Source: Tersicoccus phoenicis
Lineage (GTDB): Bacteria; Actinomycetota; Actinomycetes; Actinomycetales; Micrococcaceae
NCBI RefSeq assembly: GCF_001968835.1
Contig: NZ_MRDE01000083.1
Coordinates: forward strand, 1-34,845
Direction: 5' to 3'
Length of the DNA stretch: 34,845 nt
The notes below the pieces were generated by a model. It was not told the DNA's origin and searched no databases. It saw only the letters and a list, made by a program, of their open reading frames with translations. The first letter of the stretch is position 1. Every line of letters starts with the position of its first letter. A program made the translations under genes and the position numbers. Shown here piece by piece: positions 1 to 9,508 of the stretch.

Positions 1-39
1 GGCCCGGAGCTTGTTGGTGACGTGTCGCCTCGCGGCCAT
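1..39 (-). CDS. 5' end of a leftward gene, possibly a transposase (partial)
   Basis: Reading leftward from an ATG at 39 gives thirteen codons (MAARRHVTNKLRA) that run off the window edge. A purine-rich GGAAGG lies about ten nucleotides upstream on the same strand. From memory the string RHVTNKLR resembles the N-terminus of actinobacterial DDE integrase-type IS transposases, but thirteen residues prove nothing. The 23-bp direct repeats just upstream (90-147) fit the subterminal region of a mobile element. It could equally be an unrelated gene or chance. Confidence 0.3.
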   Translation of the reverse strand, partial: MAARRHVTNKLRA

Positions 40-89
40 CGGAATCTTGCCTTCCACATCGGCAAGCCTGCCCCGCCCACCGGGGACTA

Positions 90-147
90 CGCGCTCAAAG
101 AAGCTGAGGCACCGGCCCGACCCCCGCGCTCAAAGAAGCTGAGGCAC
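90..147. repeat. 23-bp perfect direct repeat, two copies
   Basis: Two identical 23-bp copies start at 90 and 125, each beginning CGCGCTCAAAGAAGC, separated by 12 bp. Each copy contains CTCA and TGAG arms. They lie upstream of the partial leftward reading frame at 1-39. Direct repeats in that place are typical of transposase-binding subterminal sites or operator repeats. The rest of 40-309 holds no gene I can support; TATACT at 181-186 looks like a -10 hexamer but has no matching -35. Confidence 0.6.
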
Positions 148-309
148 GTCGAGGGGGAGACGAAGGCCGGGCGGTCGGCCTATACTCCCTACACAGGCGA
201 CGCCGGGAGACATCATCACGCGGGACGACCGCCCGGTCAGCCTGGGCATCCACGGGCGGGTGCCCGCGCGCTGGGGGGCGTGAAGTGAGCGCGACGGACG
301 GCAGATGTC

Positions 310-1602
310 ATGACCCCTTCACGAATGGATTACCGGCCGGTGGCAGCGCTTGCCGCGGGCGTCCTGTCAGTCACCCTGGTCGGCTGTACACCGGCTCCGC
401 CGCCGGTGGCGTCGCCGCCTTCGACCCCGGCGTCGCCGCCTTCGACCCCGGCGTCGCCGCCTTCGACCCCACCCTCGACGCCTTCGAGCCCGCCCTCGAC
501 GACTTCGGGCGGCACGGCGGTGCCGACCGGGGGCCCCACCACGCCGGCTCCGCCGGTCGATCCCCAGTGGGCGGACACCTTCGCTCGGGTGCAGAGCGGG
601 GTGGCACGCATCACGGTGACCGGATGTGACGGGACAGCCAGTGGCACCGGCTTCCTCGTGGGACCCGATCTGCTGATGACCGCGGCCCATGTCGTAGCCG
701 GGCAAGCAGCGATCTCCGTTCGACTGCCCGGCGGACTCACGTCGGCCAAAGTGCTGGGATCGGATGCGAACGACGACCTCGCTCTGCTCCGCCTTGATCG
801 CGCGGTCGACGGCTACCGATTCGCCCTTCAGGGAACGCTACCGCCCGTGGCTGCAGCGGTCGCGGCCGTCGGCTATCCGATCACGTCGGAGTTGAGCTTC
901 ACCGCGGGCACCGTCAGCACGGTCAACGCGGAGATCGATTCGGGTGGTGGAGATGTCGTCTCCGGCTTGATCAAGACGGACGCCGCGGTCAACCCCGGCA
1001 ACAGTGGCGGGCCGCTGATGGACAACCAAGGCCGAGTGGTCGGCGTGATACTGCTCAGGCGAGACTGGGTGAGCGACGACCGGGCTCAGATCGCCGAAGG
1101 TACTGCCTACGCCGTCAATTCGCTGCGCGCCATTGCCCGGCTGGCGGAATGGCGGGATCGAGCAGATGCCTTGCCGGCGGCTGTCTGCGCTACGAGTGTC
1201 CCGACCGTCTCGCCCGAACTGACCGTCGAAGTGCAGACGTCGGACCCCAACGCTGATTCGATCGCCCAGACACTGCAGACGTACGGTCAGGCGATCAACA
1301 GCGGAGCCTACGACGTGGCATTCGACTTCTTCACTCCCGAGACACAGCAGGGGCTGGGTGGACTGGACACGTGGAGGGCCGGCCTGGACAGCGTGTTCTG
1401 GCGTTCGGTCTCACTGCAGGAGGTGACCGGCTCGGGGTCGACCTTGAACGCCAGGGCGGCCGTGCGCACGGAGCAGGACGCATCCGTGGGATTCGCGGGT
1501 CAGACCTGTTCGGTGTGGACGTTCGACTACACCCTGCAGTGGTCGGGAACCGTGTGGAAGATCGCGAAGGTCGCGGCCGCCGATCCGACCGCCTGCAGCT
1601 GA
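310..1602 (+). CDS. secreted trypsin-like serine protease lipoprotein
   Basis: This 430-residue protein begins with a hydrophobic signal segment ending in a lipobox (LVGC, Cys26), so it is probably a lipid-anchored exported protein. A Pro/Ser/Thr-rich linker of about 60 residues follows, partly built from 7-residue repeats SPPSTPA. Residues about 95-280 form a chymotrypsin-fold (HtrA/S1-like) domain with an intact triad: His127 in TAAHVV, Asp156 in DDLALL and Ser232 in GNSGGP. No PDZ domain is visible. Residues about 305-430 form a second domain that could be NTF2-like (YGQAINSG, then WSGTVWKIAKV), inferred from pattern only. An in-frame ATG at 325 is an alternative start, and neither start has a strong ribosome binding site. 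The likely role is extracytoplasmic proteolysis or quality control; the substrate is unknown. Confidence 0.85.
   Translation: MTPSRMDYRPVAALAAGVLSVTLVGCTPAPPPVASPPSTPASPPSTPASPPSTPPSTPSSPPSTTSGGTAVPTGGPTTPAPPVDPQWADTFARVQSGVARITVTGCDGTASGTGFLVGPDLLMTAAHVVAGQAAISVRLPGGLTSAKVLGSDANDDLALLRLDRAVDGYRFALQGTLPPVAAAVAAVGYPITSELSFTAGTVSTVNAEIDSGGGDVVSGLIKTDAAVNPGNSGGPLMDNQGRVVGVILLRRDWVSDDRAQIAEGTAYAVNSLRAIARLAEWRDRADALPAAVCATSVPTVSPELTVEVQTSDPNADSIAQTLQTYGQAINSGAYDVAFDFFTPETQQGLGGLDTWRAGLDSVFWRSVSLQEVTGSGSTLNARAAVRTEQDASVGFAGQTCSVWTFDYTLQWSGTVWKIAKVAAADPTACS
410..470 (+). repeat. 21-bp tandem repeat, about three copies, coding for SPPSTPA
   Basis: The unit CGTCGCCGCCTTCGACCCCG plus G starts at 410, 431 and 452, the third copy diverging at its end. 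It encodes the Pro-rich linker between the lipidated cysteine and the protease domain. The 21-bp unit keeps frame, so copy number can vary without breaking the gene. Confidence 0.85.
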
Positions 1603-1635
1603 GGACGGCGTCAAGCTTGGCCGGGCATTCGGCCC

Positions 1636-1641
1636 TACACT
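1636..1641 (+). promoter_or_regulatory. -10 hexamer TACACT for a leaderless mutT transcript
   Basis: TACACT ends six nucleotides before the ATG at 1648, and there is no purine-rich ribosome binding site between. That spacing puts the transcription start at or next to the start codon, as in leaderless actinobacterial mRNAs. I see no clear -35. Confidence 0.45.
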
Positions 1642-1647
1642 GACGCC

Positions 1648-2121
1648 ATGACCGAAACCGGGCCCGGGACCGCCGTCGGCGAGCGCGACCACCGGACCCG
1701 GGTGGTGGGGGCCGCGCTGGTGGACGACGTCCGGTGGCCACGGCGGCTGCTCGCGGCCCGGCGCAGTGCGCCGGCGGACCTGGCGGGGCTGTGGGAGTTC
1801 CCCGGCGGCAAGGTCGAGCCGGAGGAGGACCACGACGTCGCGCTCGTCCGGGAGCTCGACGAGGAACTGGGCATCACCGCCGTCCTGCACGAGGAACTGC
1901 CGGGCCCGCCGGGCGGCTGGCCGCTGTCCGGCACGGCCGTGATGCGGGTCTGGATCGCCACGACGGCCGACCGGCCGCGGGCCCTGCAGGACCACGACGA
2001 GCTGCGCTGGGTCGACCTCGACGACCCGGCCGCCGTCATCGCGCTACCGTGGATCCCGGCCGACCTGCCGATCGTGACGGCCCTGCTGGATCGGCTCGCC
2101 GCACTCCGCGCGCCGCGGTAG
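1648..2121 (+). CDS. mutT: Nudix hydrolase, MutT-type (8-oxo-dGTP diphosphatase-like)
   Basis: This 157-residue protein carries a Nudix box starting at Gly53 (GGKVEPEED, then RELDEELGI), matching GX5EX7REUXEEXGU with all metal-binding glutamates. The preceding strand LLAARRS and the motif LWEFPGGK are typical of MutT, which hydrolyses oxidised nucleoside triphosphates such as 8-oxo-dGTP before they enter DNA. The length is normal for a single-domain MutT. It is transcribed on its own, probably from a leaderless promoter, and converges on the radical SAM gene. Nudix substrate choice cannot be read with certainty, so another (d)NTP or CTP-like substrate remains possible. Confidence 0.88.
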   Translation: MTETGPGTAVGERDHRTRVVGAALVDDVRWPRRLLAARRSAPADLAGLWEFPGGKVEPEEDHDVALVRELDEELGITAVLHEELPGPPGGWPLSGTAVMRVWIATTADRPRALQDHDELRWVDLDDPAAVIALPWIPADLPIVTALLDRLAALRAPR

Positions 2122-2164
2122 CCGCTGCTCCGGCCGCTGCCCCTGCCCGGGAGTTAGCGACCTT

Positions 2165-2203
2165 CTCCCGAACGGGTAGGGAAAAGAGCACCCCGTTCGG
2201 GAG
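2165..2203. terminator. 12-bp perfect inverted repeat between convergent genes
   Basis: CTCCCGAACGGG (2165-2176) is mirrored exactly by CCCGTTCGGGAG (2192-2203) with a 15-nt loop. It lies between the converging mutT and radical SAM genes, 43 nt past the mutT stop. There is no T-tract, which is common for actinobacterial hairpin terminators. It may serve both strands. The right arm also starts the first of three tandem repeats. Confidence 0.6.
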
Positions 2204-2313
2204 GAACCCGCTGACTCAGGCCGTGGGCGCACCGAGTGCGGGACGAACCCGCTGACTCAGGCCGTGGGGGCGGACCGGGTGCGGGAGGAACCCGCTAGCT
2301 CACGCCGTGGGCG
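2198..2313. repeat. three imperfect tandem copies of a ~42-bp repeat
   Basis: The core GGGAGGAACCCGCTGACTCA occurs at 2199, again at 2240 with one change (GGGACGAACCC), and at 2283 (ending CTAGCTCA), so the periods are 41 and 43 bp. Each copy continues into a GCCGTGGG-type tail. A more diverged inverted copy is visible at about 2151-2173 (GAGTTAGCGACCTTCTCCCG), 18 of 23 positions matching the reverse complement of copy one. The block fills most of the non-coding gap 2122-2355. Confidence 0.75.
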
Positions 2314-2355
2314 CCCCGGGGTGGGCCTGGCGTCCGTCGCGGCGGGCGCCAGACC

Positions 2356-3468
2356 TCAGAACAGCGTCTGCTGTGCCGGGTCGGAGGACGCCCCGGCGTC
2401 TTGCGGTCGGCGGCTGTCGCCGGTGCCCGCGACAGCCGCCGACTCGGGCTCGTCCCGGAAGAACCGGGCGGACGAGCCCAGACCGTGTCGGCGCCGGAAG
2501 TAGCGGAGCCGCCCGGCCAGCCAGGTGGTGTAGTCCTTCGACGCGTAGGTGCCGCCGCCGTAGAGCCGGCGGTACCGGCCGACCAGGTGCGGATGCTCCG
2601 CGGCGAGCCAGCTGAACCACCACTCCCGGGCGCCGGGGCGCAGGTGCAGCGCCCCGGCGGTGACCCCCGTGGCGCCCGCAGCGCCGAGTGCGCCGAACAA
2701 CCCGTCCAACGCCTCGTCCGTGTCGGTCAGCCAGGGCAGGATCGGCATCGCCATCACCCCGCACGGCAGCCCGGCGTCGACCAGTCGGCGGATCAGGTCG
2801 AGCCGGGCCGCCGGCGTCGGCGTGCCCGGCTCCACCCGGCGCTGCAGCTGCGGGTCGACCATCGCCAGGGAGATGCCCACCCCGATCGGCACGTCCCGGC
2901 TCGCGGCGGTCAGCAGCGGCAGGTCCCGGGCCAGGAGCGTGCCCTTGGTCAGGATCGAGAACGGCGTGCCGGACCCGGCGAGTTCGCCGATGATCCCCGG
3001 CAGCAACCGGTAGCGGCCCTCCGCTCGCTGGTAGGGGTCGGTGTTCGTACCGAGGGCGACGTGCGGCCGTGACCAGGAGCGGCGTCGCACCTCTGCCCGC
3101 AGCACCTCCACGGCGTTGACCTTGACGACGAGCTGGCTGTCGAAGTCAGGCCCGGCGTCCAGGTCCAGGTAGGTGTGGGTCTTCCGGGCGAAGCAGTACA
3201 CGCAGGCGTGCGAACAGCCCCGGTACGGGTTGATGGTCCAGGAGAACGGCATCGCCGACGTCGCCGGCACGTGGTTGAGCAGGCTCTTCGCGTGCACCTC
3301 GTGGAACGTGATGCCCGCGAACTCGGGAGTGCGCACCGTCCGCTGCAGTCCCGCGAGCCGCAGCAAGGGCGCAGCGACCGGGCCGGTGGAGGGGGCGCCG
3401 ACGTCCCCCTGATCCGTGGTGTCGGCGGCGGCCGTCTCCGCCGCGATCGTCTGTCCCTCCCAGCGCAT
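2356..3468 (-). CDS. Rv2578c-family radical SAM protein
   Basis: This 370-residue protein has the radical SAM cluster motif CX3CX2C at Cys85, Cys89 and Cys92 (GCSHACVYC), which binds the 4Fe-4S cluster that cleaves S-adenosylmethionine. Further strings (ITFHEV, LGTNTDPYQRAEGRYRL, ILTKGTL, SGTPTP-like PGTPTP) and the C-terminal TLF match my memory of the mycobacterial Rv2578c family, a relative of spore photoproduct lyase. The start at 3468 (MRWEGQ) is chosen because Rv2578c begins MRW and because the upstream ATG at 3486 would put the SOS box inside the gene. Some family members contain an intein; none is present here. An LexA-type box directly upstream suggests DNA-damage induction. The reaction is unknown; DNA or nucleotide repair is an inference. 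Confidence 0.85.
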   Translation of the reverse strand: MRWEGQTIAAETAAADTTDQGDVGAPSTGPVAAPLLRLAGLQRTVRTPEFAGITFHEVHAKSLLNHVPATSAMPFSWTINPYRGCSHACVYCFARKTHTYLDLDAGPDFDSQLVVKVNAVEVLRAEVRRRSWSRPHVALGTNTDPYQRAEGRYRLLPGIIGELAGSGTPFSILTKGTLLARDLPLLTAASRDVPIGVGISLAMVDPQLQRRVEPGTPTPAARLDLIRRLVDAGLPCGVMAMPILPWLTDTDEALDGLFGALGAAGATGVTAGALHLRPGAREWWFSWLAAEHPHLVGRYRRLYGGGTYASKDYTTWLAGRLRYFRRRHGLGSSARFFRDEPESAAVAGTGDSRRPQDAGASSDPAQQTLF

Positions 3469-3476
3469 ACCGCCAT

Positions 3477-3492
3477 TCGAACACACATTCGA
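3477..3492 (-). promoter_or_regulatory. LexA-type SOS box upstream of the radical SAM gene
   Basis: TCGAACACACATTCGA matches the mycobacterial/actinobacterial SOS palindrome TCGAAC-N4-GTTCGA at 11 of 12 fixed positions (ATTCGA in place of GTTCGA). It ends nine bases before the start codon at 3468. On the minus strand it overlaps TCGAAT (3480-3475), a possible -10 six nucleotides from the ATG. Another possible -10, TAACGT, lies further upstream at 3523-3518. Either way LexA bound here would block transcription. Confidence 0.7.
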
Positions 3493-3669
3493 AGCAGGGG
3501 CAAGGCGACGACGGGTGACGTTAATGGGTCGACATGAGCCTAGGCCATGTGCCGCGGCGCCGAGCGATGGAGAAGGTCGAAGGTCTCCCAGCTTCGTTCC
3601 ACTGCCATGAGGCTCGCTCGGGTTCGGCTACTGCACGTTCAACCTGTCCGCACCACCCCCTTCCGTACC

Positions 3670-4149
3670 TCAGCGCCGGCGCGCCCGAAGCGGGCGTACC
3701 GGGCGCTCCCGGTAGCCGCCGATGGCCAGCCCGGCGCGCCGCTCGAAGACGTTCCGCGATGCCGGGTCCCCGGTGCGCAGCAGCGACCACGCGGCCGCGA
3801 GCCCGTACGCCGGCAGGAACGGCAGCCCGAGCAGGGCCGCGTACTGGGTGGCGTGCGCCGCCTCGTGTTTGATCAGGTCCGGGGACAGGGCGGCGGTCAG
3901 CGGCTGAGTCCCGGGGGCGCGGCCGCGCACGAGCACGACGTTCCCGACCGTGAAGGCGCCGGCCACCGGCAGCGGCGGCCGGTAGCCGGTGCCCACGTAC
4001 AGGCCGTGCGGGCCGCGCCGGACCGGCGTGCGGGTGACCGCGGCGATGCCCAGGCCCAGCGCCGTGGACAGGTTCACCCAGTTCGCCGCGCGCCGCAGCC
4101 GCTCACCGCGCGTCAGCAGGCCGACGTCTTCGTTCCCGGCTCTGCTCAT
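3670..4149 (-). CDS. small HExxH metal-binding-motif protein, unknown function
   Basis: This 159-residue protein has a hydrophobic stretch near residues 30-40 and a HEAAH motif at 95-99 (HExxH), followed about 35 residues later by NVFERRAG. The HExxH...ExxA order is that of gluzincin-like zinc sites such as DUF4157-type domains. The hydrophobic run GLPFLPAYGLAAAW between them may lie in or on the membrane. Start 4149 is chosen over upstream ATGs at 4158 and 4263 because TAGGAT sits exactly seven nucleotides ahead, as -10 or as an AGGA ribosome site. Whether it is an active peptidase is unknown. It is divergent to pheS. Confidence 0.65.
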   Translation of the reverse strand: MSRAGNEDVGLLTRGERLRRAANWVNLSTALGLGIAAVTRTPVRRGPHGLYVGTGYRPPLPVAGAFTVGNVVLVRGRAPGTQPLTAALSPDLIKHEAAHATQYAALLGLPFLPAYGLAAAWSLLRTGDPASRNVFERRAGLAIGGYRERPVRPLRARRR

Positions 4150-4156
4150 GCGCGCC

Positions 4157-4162
4157 ATCCTA
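4157..4162 (-). promoter_or_regulatory. -10 hexamer TAGGAT for the HExxH gene
   Basis: On the minus strand TAGGAT is followed by a 7-nt gap and ATG at 4149, the same geometry as five other starts in this window. The AGGA inside it could instead be a Shine-Dalgarno element eight nucleotides from the ATG, so both readings support the same start. Confidence 0.4.
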
Positions 4163-4207
4163 GAACCGTCCGTCCCCTGTCCGGACGCCCCCGCCCCGCC
4201 ACCCCGT

Positions 4208-4274
4208 CGACTGGTCGGTTGTCGGGTGTTCTGAGCACCCCGGGACGCGAAAACACGCGGCAAGTGACCAGTCG
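4208..4274. other. nested inverted repeats in the divergent region before pheS
   Basis: CGACTGGTC (4208-4216) pairs perfectly with GACCAGTCG (4266-4274). Inside lie two small hairpins: GGGTG with CACCC around 4224-4240, and CGCG-AAAACA-CGCG around 4246-4259. Together they could form a three-way junction or cruciform. The 392-bp gap 4150-4541 also has a direct repeat GGGGAGGCGGGCYTGG (4279 and 4304). No gene fits here, and I see no T-box signature or Phe-rich leader peptide. Confidence 0.45.
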
Positions 4275-4409
4275 GCCGGGGGAGGCGGGCCTGGGTAAGG
4301 ATCGGGGAGGCGGGCTTGGTGAGGAGTCGGAGCTGGGGGAGGCCGCCGGTGGAGGAGTGAGCGTTGCCGCCGGGAGGTCACGGTCCACGGCACCGGGCCG
4401 ACCGGGCCG

Positions 4410-5617
<1,208 letters not shown>

Positions 5618-5618
<1 letters not shown>

Positions 5619-8152
5619 TGCGCATTCCCCTGTCATGGCTGCGTGAGTACGCCGACGTCCCCGCCGGGGCCACCGCCGAGGACGTGATGGCCGACCTGGT
5701 CACCGTCGGGCTCGAGGAGGAGGACGTCCACCGCCCCTCCGACGACCTGCACGGCCCCGTCGTCGTCGGCCAGGTGCTGTCCGCGCAGAAGGAGCCGCAG
5801 ACCAACGGCAAGACGATCAACTGGTGCCAGGTGCGGGTCGCGCCCGAGGGGCAGCGGGCCACCGACGGCGGCGACGACGTGCGCGGCATCGTGTGCGGCG
5901 CCCACAACTTCGTGCCCGGCGACAAGGTCGTCGTCACCCTGCCCGGCGCGGTACTGCCCGGCGACTTCCGAATCGCCGCCCGCAAGACCTACGGGCACGT
6001 CTCCGACGGGATGATCGCCTCGGTGCGGGAACTCGGCATCGGGGAGGACCACGACGGCATCCTCGTCCTCTCCTCCCTCGGGCTGGATCCCGAGGTGGGC
6101 GAGAACGCGCTGGCCCTGCTGGGAGTCACCGACGAGGCCGCCGAGATCAACGTGACCCCGGACCGCGGCTACTGCTTCTCCATCCGCGGCGTGGCCCGCG
6201 AGTACGCGCACGCCACCGGTACCGGCTTCACCGACCCGGCCACCCTGCCGGTCCCCCCGACGCGAGTGGGCGGCGGCGTCGGGGTGCACCTGGCCGACGA
6301 CGCCCCGATCCACGGGGCGCCCGGCGCCCGCCGGTTCCTCACCCGCCGCGTCACCGGGATCGACCCGACCCGGCCCACCCCGCCGTGGCTGGCCTCCCGC
6401 TTGCGGCTGTGCGGCGTGCGGTCCATCTCGCTGCCCGTCGACATCGCCAACTACGTGATGTTCGAGCTCGGCCAGCCCATCCACACCTACGACGCCGACG
6501 CCGTCACCGGCGACATCACGGTCCGCCGGGCGCGCACGGGGGAGACCCTGCGCACCCTCGACGACAAGGAACGCACCCTCGACCCGGAGGACCTGCTGAT
6601 CACCGACGAGTCCGGCCCGATCGGCCTGGCCGGGGTGATGGGCGGGGCGTCCACCGAGTGCTCGGGCGCCACGGTGAACGTCCTGGTGGAGGCCGCGTGC
6701 TTCGACCCGGTGAGCATCGCCCGTACCCGCCGTCGGCACAAGCTGCCCTCCGAGGCGGCCAAGCGGTTCGAGCGCGGCGTCGACCCGGAGGTGGCCGCGG
6801 CCGCCGCCCAGCGCGTCGTCGACCTGCTCGTCGACCTGGCCGGCGGCACCGACACCAGTGAGTTGACCGACGAGCGGATCCCGGTGGAGGCCACGGAGAT
6901 CTTCCTGCCCCGCGGGTTCGTCGACCGGCTGATCGGCCGGACCTACGACGACGCCGTCGTCACCGGCCGACTGACCGAGCTCGGCGCGATCGTGACCGAC
7001 GACGACGCGCACGGCGTCGCCGGCTGGCGGGTGCTGCCCCCGACGTGGCGGCCCGACCTGACCATCCCGGCCGACCTGGCCGAGGAGGTGGCCCGGCTCG
7101 ACGGGTACGAGAACATCCCGTCCCGGCTGCCCGTCGCACCCCCGGGCCGCGGTTTCACCCGGGTGCAGCAGCAGCGACGCCGGCTCGCCACCTCGCTGGC
7201 CGCCGCCGGCCTGACCGAGGTGCTCAGCTACCCGTTCGTCACCGAGCGCGCGAACGCGACGTTCGGGGTGCCCGTCGCCGGTGAGCACCGGGAGGCCGTC
7301 AAACTGGCGAACCCGATCAGCGCCGAGCAGGCGTGGCTGCGCACCTCGATGCTGCCCGGGCTGCTGGACACCGCCCGGCGCAACGTCTCCCGCGGCTTCC
7401 GCGACCTCGCCCTGTTCGAGACCGGCACCGTGTTCCTGCCCGAGGGCCGGCACGGCTCCGCCAGTGTCCCCCCGATCGGGGCGCTACCGGAGCCGACGGT
7501 GCTGGCCGAGCTCGACGCGGGCCTGCCCGCCCAGCCGGCGCACCTCGGCGTCGTGCTCACCGGGCACGAGCCGGGCACCGGCAGGAACGCCCGCGTGCGC
7601 GACTGGGCCGACGCCCTGGACGCCGCCCTGCTCGCCGCGCAGGTGCTCGGCGTGCAGCTGACCGTGGCCACCGGGCGCCACCAGGCGTTCCACCCCGGCC
7701 GGACCGCCGCGCTGAGCCTGCCCGACGGCACGCCGGTCGGCTGGGCGGGGGAGCTGCACCCGCAACTGCTGGCCGCCTCCGACCTGCCGGCGCGGACGGC
7801 CGCCGCCGAGGTGGACCTCGATGCGCTGTACGCCGCGGCCCCGGCGACCATCACCGCGGCGCCGATCTCCACCTACCCGATGGCCACGCAGGACGTCGCG
7901 CTGGTCGTCGACGAGGCGGTCACCGCCGACCAGCTGCGGGAGGCCCTGACCGAGGGCGCCGGGGACCTGCTCGAATCGATCGACCTGTTCGACGTCTACA
8001 CCGGCGAGGCGCTGGGCCAGGGAAAGAAGTCCCTGGCGTTCACCCTGCGCTTCCGCGCCCCGGACCGGACGCTGACCGCCGACGAGGCGTCCGCCGCCCG
8101 GTCGGGCGCCGTCGCCGTCGCCGTCGAGCGGCACGGGGCGGCCCAGCGCTGA
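5618..8152 (+). CDS. pheT: phenylalanyl-tRNA synthetase beta subunit
   Basis: PheT is the tRNA-binding and editing subunit of PheRS. The 844-residue protein starts MRIPLSWLREY, the family's canonical start. Domains follow in the usual order: an OB-fold tRNA-binding domain (about 40-160, with VCGAHNF), B3/B4 editing domain (about 215-400, with GVMGG), B5 (about 410-480), the inactive synthetase-like core (with NPIS, then LRTSMLPGLL), and a C-terminal anticodon-binding FDX-ACB domain (about 750-844, ISTYPMATQDVAL). Length and order are normal. The gene overlaps pheS by one base and converges with the diguanylate cyclase gene only 42 bp downstream, with no strong terminator hairpin in the gap. 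Confidence 0.97.
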
Positions 8153-8194
8153 GCCGGCGCTTACCACGGGAGAAGGCCAGGGGATGAGTGGGGC

Positions 8195-9352
8195 TCAGGC
8201 GACCTGGTCGTCGACGATCATGGAGCGGTTGCGGCCCTGCGCCTTGGCGGCGTACAGCGCCCTGTCCGCCCGGCCGATCAGTTCGGTCAGCGACGTGGTC
8301 CCGGCCGAGGTGTCGGCGATGCCGAAGCTCGCCGTCGCCACCCGGCCGGTACCGCGCAACGGGCCCGTCCCCGCGAGCACCACGTTGATCCGGTCGGCGA
8401 CGCGGACCGCCTCCGCCGCGTTGGAGGAGGGCAGCAGCATGATGAACTCCTCCCCGCCGTAGCGGCCGACGAGGTCGGACGAGCGGACCGTGAGCCGGCA
8501 GGCGTCACCGAACGCCTGCAGCACGGCGTCCCCGGTGAGATGACCGAACTCGTCGTTGATCGCCTTGAACCGGTCCAGGTCCGACATCACGACGGAGACC
8601 ACGGTGTTGCTGTCCCGGGACCGGCGCAGCAGCGATTCGGCGCGCTCGAGGAAGCGGGTGCGGTTGAGCAGACCGGTCAGCCCGTCCAGCGTGGCCTGCT
8701 CCCGCAGCACGGCGGTGCGCTGGGTGTTGTTCAGCTCCGTCATCACCCAGGTCGCCGAGACGAGCAGCACGATCGCCACCAGGAAGGACACCCCGGTGCC
8801 GAAGACGGCGAGGAAGAGCGGGTCGGTGGGGCCGAGCAGCACCACACCGACGGCGCGCAGCAGGTAGTAGCCGGCGGCCAGGGTGGAGACGACCGCGAAG
8901 GACCGGATCTCCCGCCACGTGGCCGTGTGCCGGATGCGCAGTTCGACGGCGGCGCCGGCGATGCCCAGGCCCATCGCGGTCAGCCACACGAACTGGCCGA
9001 TGGCCGCTTCCCCGACGCTGCGGCCGAACAGGGAGAAGAACGTGGTGACCAGGCCCACGACCGGCAGCGGCCAGATCACGGCGGGCCGCCCGCGCAGGCA
9101 GCGGGTGCCGATCCACATGCAGCCCGACGCGACGGCCATCACGCCGGCGCCGGTCGCGACGAGCCAGGCGACGTTCTGGAGGTCACCGATCGCGTAGCTG
9201 ACGGAGGCCACACAGAACCCGGCCACGGACGCGCACCACCACCGGGCGACGTCGGTGCGGGTACGGCGGTAGGAGTCGACGTAGAAGATCACGAGCTTGG
9301 CGAACGAGAGGACCGCGAGCACCACGAGCACCGTCGTCTTGTCCAGCAGCAT
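8195..9352 (-). CDS. membrane diguanylate cyclase (GGDEF)
   Basis: This 385-residue protein has six or seven hydrophobic helices over about residues 5-210 and then a GGDEF domain. The active site is GGEEF at 299-303, and the canonical inhibitory I-site RxxD (RSSD) lies five residues before it. The core motifs DGLTGLLNR and SDLDRFKAINDEFGH are intact. It should therefore make cyclic di-GMP from two GTP and be feedback-inhibited. The sensory membrane region matches no family I can name. The start at 9352 has GTGGAGG five nucleotides ahead. It is transcribed divergently from the STAS/GGDEF-EAL pair, so opposing c-di-GMP activities share one intergenic region. Confidence 0.9.
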   Translation of the reverse strand: MLLDKTTVLVVLAVLSFAKLVIFYVDSYRRTRTDVARWWCASVAGFCVASVSYAIGDLQNVAWLVATGAGVMAVASGCMWIGTRCLRGRPAVIWPLPVVGLVTTFFSLFGRSVGEAAIGQFVWLTAMGLGIAGAAVELRIRHTATWREIRSFAVVSTLAAGYYLLRAVGVVLLGPTDPLFLAVFGTGVSFLVAIVLLVSATWVMTELNNTQRTAVLREQATLDGLTGLLNRTRFLERAESLLRRSRDSNTVVSVVMSDLDRFKAINDEFGHLTGDAVLQAFGDACRLTVRSSDLVGRYGGEEFIMLLPSSNAAEAVRVADRINVVLAGTGPLRGTGRVATASFGIADTSAGTTSLTELIGRADRALYAAKAQGRNRSMIVDDQVA

Positions 9353-9508
9353 GAGACCTCCACTGGCGGCCGCCCAGAACCACCCTCTCCCCAGCGGCCG
9401 ATACCGATGGCCGGTGACCGATTGTCGCAGACGAGAGCCGACTCACCAAGCGCGAAACGCCGTCGTCGCACGCCAGCGGTCCTGCCGTTCGCAGGTCCTC
9501 CCGCACGA

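Noticed and set aside
22-288. 88-codon forward reading frame at the left edge
   Set aside because: Its product is low in complexity, spans the 23-bp direct repeats and has no family resemblance.
3493-3669. Possible tRNA or small gene between the radical SAM and HExxH genes
   Set aside because: No cloverleaf arms or T-loop with the correct spacing could be built, and no reading frame looks real.
8145-8161. Terminator hairpin after pheT (AGCGC/GCGCT)
   Set aside because: The stem is only five base pairs and overlaps the coding end; it is expected by chance at this GC content.
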